Origin: an uncultured Paracoccaceae bacterium
GTDB lineage: Bacteria; Pseudomonadota; Alphaproteobacteria; Rhodobacterales; Rhodobacteraceae
Length of the DNA stretch: 64,000 nt
Direction: 5' to 3'
Assembly: GCA_947503765.1 (NCBI GenBank)
Contig: CANNFA010000001.1
Span: 744,001 to 808,000, forward strand
Shown here: piece after piece, positions 1-7,057 of the stretch
Position numbering within the stretch: position 1 is the stretch's first letter
How the letters are laid out: every line of letters begins with the position of its first letter
Program-made: the position numbers and the translations under genes
Notes under the pieces: generated by a model
What the model saw: only the letters and a program-made list of their open reading frames with translations
Database searches by the model: none
Told to the model about the DNA's origin: nothing

Positions 1-555
1 GACGGCATCTACGACGCCTTCGCCGAAAAACTGGCTGCCGCGCTGGAAAAGCGCAAGGTTGGCGACGGTCTCAAGGAGGGCACCGACCTTGGCCCGCTGA
101 TCGACGCGGACGCCGTGGACAAGGTCCGCGAACACCTGGAGGACGCCAGGGCCAAGGGCGCCACCGTGTTCTACGGCGGCAACGGCCACGAGGCGGGCGA
201 GCTGTTCTTCGAGCCGACCATCGTCACCGGCGCGACGCAGGACATGGCCTTCGCGACCGAGGAAACCTTCGGCCCGCTCGCCCCGCTGTTCCGCTTCAGG
301 GACGAGGACGAGGTGATCGCGATGGCGAACGACACGATCTTCGGCCTCGCCTCGTATTTCTATGCGCGCGACCTTTCCCGCGTCTACAAGGTGGCCGAGG
401 CGCTGGAATACGGGATCGTCGGGGTCAATACCGGCATCATCTCGACCGAGGTGGCGCCGTTCGGCGGGGTCAAGCAATCGGGCCTCGGGCGCGAAGGCTC
501 GCGCCACGGGATCGAGGAATATCTGGAGATGAAATACATCTGCATGAGCGTCTGA
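1..555 (+). CDS. gabD: Succinate-semialdehyde dehydrogenase, C-terminal part (5' truncated by window edge)
   Basis: NAD(P)-dependent aldehyde dehydrogenase that oxidises succinate semialdehyde to succinate in 4-aminobutyrate degradation. The reading frame is open from base 1 and encodes the last 184 residues. It carries late family motifs: EETFGPLAPLFRF, the region following the catalytic Cys segment; NDTIFGLASYFYARD; and the C-terminal GGVKQSGLGREGSRHGIEEY block typical of GabD-type enzymes. The catalytic Cys and the NAD-binding fold lie upstream of the window. Another aldehyde dehydrogenase of the same superfamily is possible, but the SGLGREGS..EEY ending favours GabD. Confidence 0.85.
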   Translation, partial: DGIYDAFAEKLAAALEKRKVGDGLKEGTDLGPLIDADAVDKVREHLEDARAKGATVFYGGNGHEAGELFFEPTIVTGATQDMAFATEETFGPLAPLFRFRDEDEVIAMANDTIFGLASYFYARDLSRVYKVAEALEYGIVGVNTGIISTEVAPFGGVKQSGLGREGSRHGIEEYLEMKYICMSV

Positions 556-582
556 CCCGGCGCCGCCTTTCCGCTCGGGCAA

Positions 583-626
583 GTTCCCGGATCGGAACAA
601 TTGGTTCCAATTCCCTAACCGATCCG
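583..626. promoter_or_regulatory. Nested inverted repeats between gabD and the DUF6473 gene
   Basis: Three interleaved symmetrical elements are visible. CGGATCGG (588-595) faces CCGATCCG (619-626). AATTGG-TT-CCAATT occupies 599-612. GTTCC/GGAAC/GTTCC blocks lie at 583-587, 594-598 and 604-608, about one helical turn apart. The spacing suggests an operator or a 3' hairpin of gabD. Function is inferred only; no matching regulator gene is nearby. Confidence 0.4.
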
Positions 627-690
627 AAAACCTTCTCTGCCAGGATGGTCTTCGGGTCGGGGTCTCGCGGAATGCGCCGGGGGTGTGCGG

Positions 691-1518
691 ATGAACATGA
701 TAAGCCCGCAAGCGGGATCGCTTGAATACTACCCGTGCCATTACGGGTCGTCGAAACTGCTGTTCCGCGGGCCGCCGCGGCGGCTTCGGGGCCGCTATGT
801 CGCCTGCATCGGCAGCACCGAAACCTTCGGGCAGTACATCCGGCACCCCTATCCCGACCTGCTGGAGGATGCGCTGGGCCTGCCCTGCATCAACCTGGGC
901 TGCCGGAATGCCGGGATCGACGCGTTCCTGTCCTGCCCCAGCCTTGTCGACATCGCCGCCATGGCGAAGGTGACGGTGGTGCAGGTGATGGGGGCGGCCA
1001 ACATGTCGAACCGGTTCTACACCGTCGATCCGCGCCGCAACCACCGCTTCATCCGCGCCTCGCGCAAGCTCAAGCAGCTCTACCCCGAGATCGACTTTCG
1101 CGAATTCGAGCAGACCGCGCATATGCTGACCGCGCTGGCGCGCACCGGGCCGGAGCGGCTGCAACAGGTCCGTCATGAGGTGCAGACAGCCTGGGTCGCG
1201 CGCATGACATCGCTGATCGCGCAGATCGGCGGGCCGGTCGTATTGCTGTGGATGGCCGATCACGCGCCCTATTCGCGGGCCGCCGGCGGCACGATCTGCC
1301 GCGATCCGCTGTTCATCGACCGCGCGATGCTGGACGCGGCCGGCCGCGGCACGGCCGGCCTGATCGAGGTCGTGGCCTCGCCCGAGGAGGTGGATACCGG
1401 CTTTGCCGAGATGGTGTTCGGCCCGCTGGAGCAGGAGGCCGCGCGCGAGATGCTGGGCCCCGCCGCGCATCGCCGCGCCGGGGCCGCGCTGGCGGATGCC
1501 CTCCGCCGCCAGATATGA
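691..1518 (+). CDS. DUF6473 family protein
   Basis: A 275-residue soluble protein resembling the DUF6473 family found in Rhodobacterales. Near the N-terminus it has YVACIGSTETFGQYI followed by LGLPCINLGCRNAGIDAFL. This looks like the start of a nucleotide-binding or SGNH-like alpha/beta fold, with a conserved Gly-Ser and Asn-Ala-Gly pattern. No signal peptide or membrane segment is seen. The ATG at 691 was preferred over the GTG two codons upstream at 685; neither has a strong ribosome site. The gene stands alone between gabD and the T2SS operon, on the same strand. Biochemical function is unknown; similar proteins are sometimes annotated as sulfotransferase-linked, which I cannot confirm. 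Confidence 0.6.
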   Translation: MNMISPQAGSLEYYPCHYGSSKLLFRGPPRRLRGRYVACIGSTETFGQYIRHPYPDLLEDALGLPCINLGCRNAGIDAFLSCPSLVDIAAMAKVTVVQVMGAANMSNRFYTVDPRRNHRFIRASRKLKQLYPEIDFREFEQTAHMLTALARTGPERLQQVRHEVQTAWVARMTSLIAQIGGPVVLLWMADHAPYSRAAGGTICRDPLFIDRAMLDAAGRGTAGLIEVVASPEEVDTGFAEMVFGPLEQEAAREMLGPAAHRRAGAALADALRRQI

Positions 1519-1613
1519 CGGCGCACCCGCCAGGACCGAAACGCGCCGCCGCCCCCTTGATGAGCGTTGAGGCGCGGGCCGGGGTTTGCTAGGTCTCGTT
1601 TCACCCTGCACAT

Positions 1614-2081
1614 ATGTCCGAGATCCCGATGACCGATTCCACGCCCCATCGCTCCGCCCGCCGGGAGGCCGGGTTCTCGCTGCTCGAATTGATGGTGGTG
1701 GTGGTGATCCTGTCGATCCTGGCGCTGGTCATCGTCCCGCGGGTCATCGACCGTCCCGACCAGGCCCGCATCACCCGCGTCAAGTCGGACCTCGCCACGC
1801 TGGCCAACGCCGTCAAGCTCTACAAGCTGGACAATTTCCGCTATCCGACCACCGAACAGGGGCTGGAGGCGCTGGTGACACGGCCCACGTCCGAGCCGGT
1901 TCCCGCGAACTGGTCCGGCGGCGGCTATATCGACCGGCTGCCCAAGGATCCCTGGGGCAAGGAATACAGCTACCTGTCGCCCGGCGTGCACGGCGATTTC
2001 GACATCTTCAGCTTCGGCGCCGACGGGGTGCAGGGCGGCGACGGCGTCGATGCGGATTTGGGGACATGGAACCTGGAGTGA
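1614..2081 (+). CDS. gspG: Type II secretion system major pseudopilin GspG
   Basis: Major pseudopilin that builds the periplasmic piston of the type II secretion system. The 155-residue protein has a short basic leader ending in Gly, then FSLLELMVVVVILSILALV with Glu at mature position +5, the class III prepilin signal cut and methylated by prepilin peptidase. Family marks follow: TTEQGLEALV, GGYIDRLPKDPWGKEY, and an acidic DIFSFGADG end that in homologues binds calcium. ATG codons at 1614 and 1629 are both possible. It is the first gene of an eleven-gene operon; no prepilin peptidase gene lies in the window. Confidence 0.95.
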   Translation: MSEIPMTDSTPHRSARREAGFSLLELMVVVVILSILALVIVPRVIDRPDQARITRVKSDLATLANAVKLYKLDNFRYPTTEQGLEALVTRPTSEPVPANWSGGGYIDRLPKDPWGKEYSYLSPGVHGDFDIFSFGADGVQGGDGVDADLGTWNLE

Positions 2082-2512
2082 CCTGCGCCGACCGGGGCTT
2101 CACCCTGGTCGAGCTCATGGTCGTGATCGCGATCCTCGCCGTCCTGACGACAGGTGCCGTGCTGGGCGTGAACCGGCCGCGCACCGCGCTGGCGCAGGAC
2201 TGGTCGCAATTCGGCGAGGTGCACGCGCGGCTGCGTGAACAGGCGGTGACCGGACAACAGGTTCTCGGCCTCGCGCTGAGCGCCGCCGGCTACCGGCGAA
2301 TGAGGCGCGGGCCGGCGGGATGGTCCCCGCTGGGCGCGCAACAGGACTGGCGCGGCCGCGCAGATGTGCAGCGCCCGCTCGATGCGCGCGAGGTCGTCGC
2401 CTTCCTGCCAACCGGACGCAGCACGCCGGTCCGGCTGCGCTTTGCCGCAGACGGCCGTTCGGCGATCTGCGAAAGCGACGGATGGGGGCCGCTGGAATGC
2501 GCCGTCCGCTGA
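2066..2512 (+). CDS. gspH: Type II secretion system minor pseudopilin GspH
   Basis: Minor pseudopilin that joins the T2SS pseudopilus. About 148 residues. DRGFTLVELMVVIAILAVL has the Gly/Phe processing site and Glu+5, followed by a short globular domain ending in SAICESDGWGPLECAV. Two starts are credible: ATG 2066, overlapping gspG by 16 bases, and GTG 2078, whose GTGA overlaps the gspG stop. Either implies translational coupling. The globular part is poorly conserved, so the H assignment rests mainly on operon position and length. Confidence 0.85.
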   Translation: MEPGVTCADRGFTLVELMVVIAILAVLTTGAVLGVNRPRTALAQDWSQFGEVHARLREQAVTGQQVLGLALSAAGYRRMRRGPAGWSPLGAQQDWRGRADVQRPLDAREVVAFLPTGRSTPVRLRFAADGRSAICESDGWGPLECAVR

Positions 2513-2868
2513 CACGCGACGCGGGCATCAGCCTGATCGAACTGGTCATCGCGGTGCTGATCCTGTCGATCGGTGTGGTCGCCGGCTATCGCAGCCTCGG
2601 CCAGGCCCAGCGCGGCATCGGCGAGGAAATCCCCCGCCTGCTGGCGCATGAGGCCGCGCTGAACCGCGCCGCGGAATTGCGGCTTCTGGGCATGACGGCA
2701 GGGCGCGCGCTGCCGGGCACCGTGCGGCTCGGCCCCGAGGACTGGCAGATCGACGTGACCGAAGAGGCGACGGCCGGCGGCTTTGTCAGGGCGACGGTGC
2801 GCGCGCATGCCCCCGGCCGGCCCGGCGCGCTGGCGGTGGTCTATGTCCGGCCCGGAGCGGTGCCATGA
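2497..2868 (+). CDS. gspI: Type II secretion system minor pseudopilin GspI
   Basis: Minor pseudopilin of the GspI-J-K tip complex. The 123-residue protein has DAGISLIELVIAVLILSIGV, a prepilin signal with Glu+5, and a small beta-rich domain. ATG 2497 overlaps the gspH stop, and the 3' end overlaps gspJ by 4 bases (ATGA), so the genes are translated as one block. Length is usual for GspI (about 120 residues). The order H-I-J-K is the same as in classical gsp operons, which supports the name. Confidence 0.88.
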   Translation: MRRPLTRDAGISLIELVIAVLILSIGVVAGYRSLGQAQRGIGEEIPRLLAHEAALNRAAELRLLGMTAGRALPGTVRLGPEDWQIDVTEEATAGGFVRATVRAHAPGRPGALAVVYVRPGAVP

Positions 2869-3458
2869 GGCACACGCGCGGCTTTTCGCTGCTGGAACTG
2901 GTCGTGGTGATGGCAATGTTCGCGGTCGTCGCGCTGATCGGCCTGCAGGTGATCGCGCAGACCCTGCGCAACGACGAGCGCCTGACGAAGGCCAGCCGCG
3001 AGGCGTCGGACCTCGCCTATGGGCTCGCGCTCCTGCGCGCCGACCTGGGCGCCGCGATCGCGCTGCCGTTCCACCCGCCGAACGGCCTGCCCGCACCGCC
3101 GCTGGACGCACCGGCGCGCGAGGGGCGCTTTTCGCTCAGCCTTGGCGGGCAGGCATCGCTGGATGGCGATGGGGCGGGGCTGGCGCGCGTGACATGGCGG
3201 CTGGACCCGGCGGCGAACACGGTGACACGGCAGGTCTGGCCGGTGCTGATCCCCGGCGCGGCGCGGCTGGCAGGCCCCGAGGTCACGATGTTCGAGGGCG
3301 TGCGCGCACTGGCCCTTGAAGGATACGTGCCCGGTCAGGGCTGGGGCAGCGGCTTTCCCCGCCCCGGCAAGGATGCGCCGCCACTGCCCGCCGCCCTGCG
3401 CGTGACCATGGAACATGCGGCATTCGGCAGGGTGCAGACGATCGTGACGCTCCGATGA
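2865..3458 (+). CDS. gspJ: Type II secretion system minor pseudopilin GspJ
   Basis: Minor pseudopilin of the T2SS tip. The 197-residue protein opens with MRHTRGFSLLELVVVMAMF (Gly/Phe cleavage site, Glu+5) and one hydrophobic helix. A larger globular domain follows with LAYGLALLRADLGAAIALPF, the usual GspJ region after the helix, and a C-terminal LRVTMEHAAFGRVQTIV strand segment. It overlaps both gspI and gspK by 4 bases. Length and position fit GspJ well. Confidence 0.9.
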   Translation: MRHTRGFSLLELVVVMAMFAVVALIGLQVIAQTLRNDERLTKASREASDLAYGLALLRADLGAAIALPFHPPNGLPAPPLDAPAREGRFSLSLGGQASLDGDGAGLARVTWRLDPAANTVTRQVWPVLIPGAARLAGPEVTMFEGVRALALEGYVPGQGWGSGFPRPGKDAPPLPAALRVTMEHAAFGRVQTIVTLR

Positions 3459-4372
3459 GGCGGGAGCGCGGCATCGTCCTGATCAGCGCGCTGGTGGTGG
3501 TGCTGGTCATCGCCTCGGTTGCGGCGGCGCTGCTGGCGCGGGCCGGCACGGCGCGGATGCGGGCCGAAGGGGCGCAGCAGGCCGCGACGCTGGCCGCAAG
3601 GCTGGACGCGGCGCAGGCACTCGCCGTCCTGCTGGCCGCCGCGGATCCCGCGGATGAAGGAGGCGTGCACATGGGGCAGGCCTGGGCAGCGGGGCCGCAT
3701 GTCTACCCGATCGACGCAGGCCGGATCCGCATCGTCATGTCGGACATGCAGGGCCGGATGAATGTCAACTGGCTGGCCGGCAATCCCGACCCTTTCGCGG
3801 TCGAGGCATTCCGCCGCCTGTTCGCCGAAATCGACCTGCCGCCGGCGCTGCTTGACGCGATCCGCGACTTTCTCGATCCCGCCGGGCCGCGCAGCCTGCC
3901 GGCCTATCTGCGCCGGGCAGAGCCGTTGCAGCCGCGCGGCGGCCCGGTGCAGATTCTGGACGAGCTGCGCGCCGTCGCCGGAATGGACGCGGCGGCGTTC
4001 GACCTGCTGGAAACCTACGTCACCGCCCTGCCGCGCGATACGGCGGTGAACCTGAACACCGCGCCGCCGCCGGTCCTGCGCGCGATGCTGCACCCGTTTC
4101 CCGCCGAGCTTCAGGCGGAGTATGCCCGCCCGCGCCGCGACGACCCCATCGGCCATCTGCGGGAGCTGCGCGACATGACCGTCGCGGTGCTCGAAACCGA
4201 GGATCTCGGCGATCTGCCGGTGGACATGCTCGGCGTGTCGAGCATCTGGTTCAGCGCCGATCTCTACGCCGAACACGAGGGCCGGATCGCCGCCCGGCGC
4301 GCGATCCTGCGGCGCGAGGTGGGCGACGGCGTGCCGCCCTCGGTCGTCCATCGCTGGACGCTGCCCGATTGA
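3455..4372 (+). CDS. gspK: Type II secretion system minor pseudopilin GspK
   Basis: Large minor pseudopilin thought to cap the pseudopilus with GspI and GspJ. The 305-residue protein starts MRRERGIVLISALVVVLVIA. The position-5 Glu is absent after the Gly cleavage site, a known GspK trait. The globular part includes DMQGRMNVNWL and PRDTAVNLNTAPPPVLRAML, which is the GspK helix-hairpin/SAM-like signature (NxNTA). Its start overlaps gspJ; 31 bases separate it from gspL. Confidence 0.93.
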   Translation: MRRERGIVLISALVVVLVIASVAAALLARAGTARMRAEGAQQAATLAARLDAAQALAVLLAAADPADEGGVHMGQAWAAGPHVYPIDAGRIRIVMSDMQGRMNVNWLAGNPDPFAVEAFRRLFAEIDLPPALLDAIRDFLDPAGPRSLPAYLRRAEPLQPRGGPVQILDELRAVAGMDAAAFDLLETYVTALPRDTAVNLNTAPPPVLRAMLHPFPAELQAEYARPRRDDPIGHLRELRDMTVAVLETEDLGDLPVDMLGVSSIWFSADLYAEHEGRIAARRAILRREVGDGVPPSVVHRWTLPD

Positions 4373-4403
4373 TGCGGTTCCGGCTTTTGATCATAGTACC
4401 GCG

Positions 4404-5591
4404 ATGAGTGCCGACGACACAGCACAAGCCAAGACCCACCGGACGGCGGCCCCGGCGATATCGGGCCGGCCGATCCTGTGGCGCATCGGCGACGGGACAC
4501 CGCCGGACCGCGCCCATGTCGCGCTGGTGCCGGGGGCCGACACGCCGCTGCTGCCGGTGGACCTGCCGCCCCGGCTGCGCGGCATCGCCCGCGACCAGGT
4601 CGGACGGCGGATGCTGGCGGAACAGCTGTCGGTGCCGGCGGATCGCACGGAAATGCGCCCCGTCCTGCGCAAGGGCGCGCCATGGACGCGCGCCCTCGTC
4701 GCCGATGCCGCGCGGCTGCGGGACTGGCGCAGCCAGCTATCCGGCCAGTGCACCGGCCTGTTCCCCGACTTCGCCGCGCTGCCCTGCGCGCCGGGGGTCT
4801 GGACATTCGAGGCCGAGGGCGGCCAGATCCGCGCGCGCCTCGGCCCCGAGGACGGCTTCGCGGCAGAGCCGGACATCGCCGCCGCGCTGCTGCTGGACGC
4901 AGCTGCGGACGGAAAGCCCGGCGCGATCCTTCGGCTGGGCGACGCGGAGCCGGTGCTGGACACGGCACTGGACACGCTGGGCGTTCCGGTCTTCGGCGAT
5001 GCCGCCGCCCTGAATGCGGCCGGTCACGCGGGGTTCCTGAAATGGTCCGAGGCGGTGCGGAGCCTCGATCTGATGGCCCCGCCCGGTGCCGATTTCGACC
5101 GGCTGCGCACACGGATCCGGGGATGGGCGGCGCCGGCCGTCCTCGCCGTTCTGGCGCTGGCGATCTGGCTGGGGTCGGTCGCCCTGGACACGCGGCGGGC
5201 AGAACGGCGGGCCGCGATGGCGCGCGCCGATGCCGAGGCGCTGGTGCGCGCGCATTTCATACCGTCGGGTCCGATCCTCGACATGCGCGCGCAGGTCTCC
5301 GGCGCGCTGGCCGAGGCGCAGGGCGCGGCCGCGCCGCCCGTGGCGGACCCGCTGGTCCTGTTCCAGACCGCCGCGCCGTTCCTTGCCGGCGGCGGCGCCG
5401 CGTTGCAGACCGTATCCTACCGGGCCGATACCGGGCTGATCGTCGCCGTCGATCTGGCCGATTTCGCCGCGCTGGAGGCCTTGATCGCCGACCTGCGCGG
5501 CGCGGGATTTGCCGTCGAGGATCTCGACTCGGGTGCGCGGCAATCGGGGGGCGTGTCCGCCCGCCTGCGGCTGCTGAAGGCGGAGGCATAG
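4404..5591 (+). CDS. gspL: Type II secretion system inner-membrane protein GspL
   Basis: Inner-membrane platform protein whose cytoplasmic domain recruits the GspE ATPase and whose periplasmic domain contacts GspM. The 395 residues comprise a long cytoplasmic part (about 1-235), one membrane helix (AAPAVLAVLALAIWLGSVAL, about 236-255), and a periplasmic domain of about 140 residues with a ferredoxin-like end (IVAVDLADFAALEALIADLR). Sequence similarity in this family is weak. The name rests on topology, length and the position directly before a GspM-like gene, 2 bases away. Confidence 0.85.
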   Translation: MSADDTAQAKTHRTAAPAISGRPILWRIGDGTPPDRAHVALVPGADTPLLPVDLPPRLRGIARDQVGRRMLAEQLSVPADRTEMRPVLRKGAPWTRALVADAARLRDWRSQLSGQCTGLFPDFAALPCAPGVWTFEAEGGQIRARLGPEDGFAAEPDIAAALLLDAAADGKPGAILRLGDAEPVLDTALDTLGVPVFGDAAALNAAGHAGFLKWSEAVRSLDLMAPPGADFDRLRTRIRGWAAPAVLAVLALAIWLGSVALDTRRAERRAAMARADAEALVRAHFIPSGPILDMRAQVSGALAEAQGAAAPPVADPLVLFQTAAPFLAGGGAALQTVSYRADTGLIVAVDLADFAALEALIADLRGAGFAVEDLDSGARQSGGVSARLRLLKAEA

Positions 5592-5593
5592 CG

Positions 5594-6085
5594 ATGGACC
5601 GGCTTGCCTTTGCCCTTGCGCGCCTGACGCTCCGCGAGCGTGCGCTGCTGGGAATGCTGGGCGCGGTCGGGCTGCCGCTGGCAATCGCGTTTCTTGCCGT
5701 CCTTCCGATGCTGGACGCCCGAAACGTCGCCCGGCACGAGGCGCAGCAGACCGAGGCGCTGCGCTCCTGGGTCGCGTCCCGCGTCGCCGAACTGCCGCCC
5801 GAAGGCGCAGAGGCCGAATCCGACAGCGCCCCGCCGGAACCGATCGGCCTGAGCGGGCTGGAGCAAAGCCTGGTGGAGGCCGGACTGCGCGGCGCGGTCC
5901 GGCAATTGGCGAACGCGGCGGCGGGCGGGGTCGAGCTTGACTTCGACCCGGTGCCCTTTGACGGGCTGACCGGATGGCTTTTCGCCACGTCCCGCATTTG
6001 GGGCTACGACATCGCCGCCTTCCGGATCGAGCGCGATGCGCCGGGTCTTGTCACGGCGGGCTTCACGCTGATGCCCGCCGACTGA
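5594..6085 (+). CDS. gspM: Type II secretion system protein GspM
   Basis: Small bitopic inner-membrane protein that pairs with GspL in the assembly platform. The 163 residues have LTLRERALLGMLGAVGLPLAIAFLAVL, the basic patch and single membrane helix typical of GspM (usual form ..LSxRER..L). A Pro/Glu-rich linker and a ferredoxin-like periplasmic domain follow. The last residues, LVTAGFTLMPAD, match the final strand pattern of the family. It starts immediately after gspL and ends the first half of the operon. Confidence 0.87.
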   Translation: MDRLAFALARLTLRERALLGMLGAVGLPLAIAFLAVLPMLDARNVARHEAQQTEALRSWVASRVAELPPEGAEAESDSAPPEPIGLSGLEQSLVEAGLRGAVRQLANAAAGGVELDFDPVPFDGLTGWLFATSRIWGYDIAAFRIERDAPGLVTAGFTLMPAD

Positions 6086-6145
6086 TCCGCGCCGCGCGGT
6101 CGGGATATGGCTTTGGCGTTTGAGAAATGCTAGAATTGTCGGCAA

Positions 6146-7057
6146 TTGTTTTCCCGATCCATTCCTTCCGGAGCCGATTTCAGCTTGAGCATCACGCGCA
6201 TTCTTGCCCTGACGGCCGCCGTCATGGCCCTTGGCGTCGCCATCGGCAACGCCGCGCTGTCCCTTGCGGCCCCCGAACCCGCACCGTTCACCCCGCCCGA
6301 ACGCGCCGGCAGCGCGCCGGAGACAAGGGTGCAAACCGCCGCGCTGGAAGCGGCCTGGCCCGCAATCTTCGGGGTGGAGGCCGCGCCCGAGCCGGAGCCG
6401 GAGCCGCTTCCCGAACCGGAACCGGAGCCCGAGGCGGCGGCCGATCCGGTGCCAGAGCCCGATCCCGAGCCGGAAATCCGCTACGACTACCTTCTGACCG
6501 GCTTCGTCACCGACGGCCCGCGCAGTTGGGCATTGCTGTCGCTTGGCGGGATGCAGCAGATCGTGCAGGTCGGGGACGAGCTGGAAGGGACCGAGATCGT
6601 CACGAAGATCGACGATCGCGGCGTCTGGGTCACATGGCGGGGCCTCCCGCAGCTGATCCCGGTCAACCGCACCGATACCAGCCTGTTCGCACGCGACGTC
6701 ACGGCGCCCGAGGATGCCGCGCCGCCGCAGCCGGGCGGCGAATACGACGTGATCCTGGAACGGCTCGACCGGCACGGTCTGGAAGAGACTTTCCAGTCCG
6801 CCGGGCGGCTGGTGCTGACCGAACTGGACGGCGGCAAGAGCGGGCTTGATGTGGTCTGGATACGACAGGGCGAACTTTATGACCGCATCGGACTGCGTAC
6901 CGGCGATAAGATCTTGCGCGTCAACGGCTCCGTGGTGGAAACTGCGGACATGCTGGCATACCTGCCGGACGCAATGACACAAGGCGGGACCATCGACCTG
7001 GAAATTCTCCGCGAGGGAACCCGCCAGATCATAAAGGTCAACCTTGGGCAAGGTTAA
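6146..7057 (+). CDS. gspC: Type II secretion system protein GspC with PDZ domain
   Basis: Bitopic protein linking the inner-membrane platform to the GspD secretin. The frame encodes up to 303 residues: one N-terminal membrane helix, an acidic Pro/Glu repeat linker (bases about 6385-6475), the homology region (YDYLLTGFVTDGPRSWALLSLGG..VQVGDEL) and a C-terminal PDZ domain (LYDRIGLRTGDKILRVNGSVV). There is no ATG before the helix. TTG 6146 gives the longest form; TTG 6185, with GGAG about 11 bases upstream, may be the true start. The 3' end overlaps gspD by 14 bases. The position of C and D after M, rather than at the operon head, is unusual. Confidence 0.88.
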   Translation: MFSRSIPSGADFSLSITRILALTAAVMALGVAIGNAALSLAAPEPAPFTPPERAGSAPETRVQTAALEAAWPAIFGVEAAPEPEPEPLPEPEPEPEAAADPVPEPDPEPEIRYDYLLTGFVTDGPRSWALLSLGGMQQIVQVGDELEGTEIVTKIDDRGVWVTWRGLPQLIPVNRTDTSLFARDVTAPEDAAPPQPGGEYDVILERLDRHGLEETFQSAGRLVLTELDGGKSGLDVVWIRQGELYDRIGLRTGDKILRVNGSVVETADMLAYLPDAMTQGGTIDLEILREGTRQIIKVNLGQG

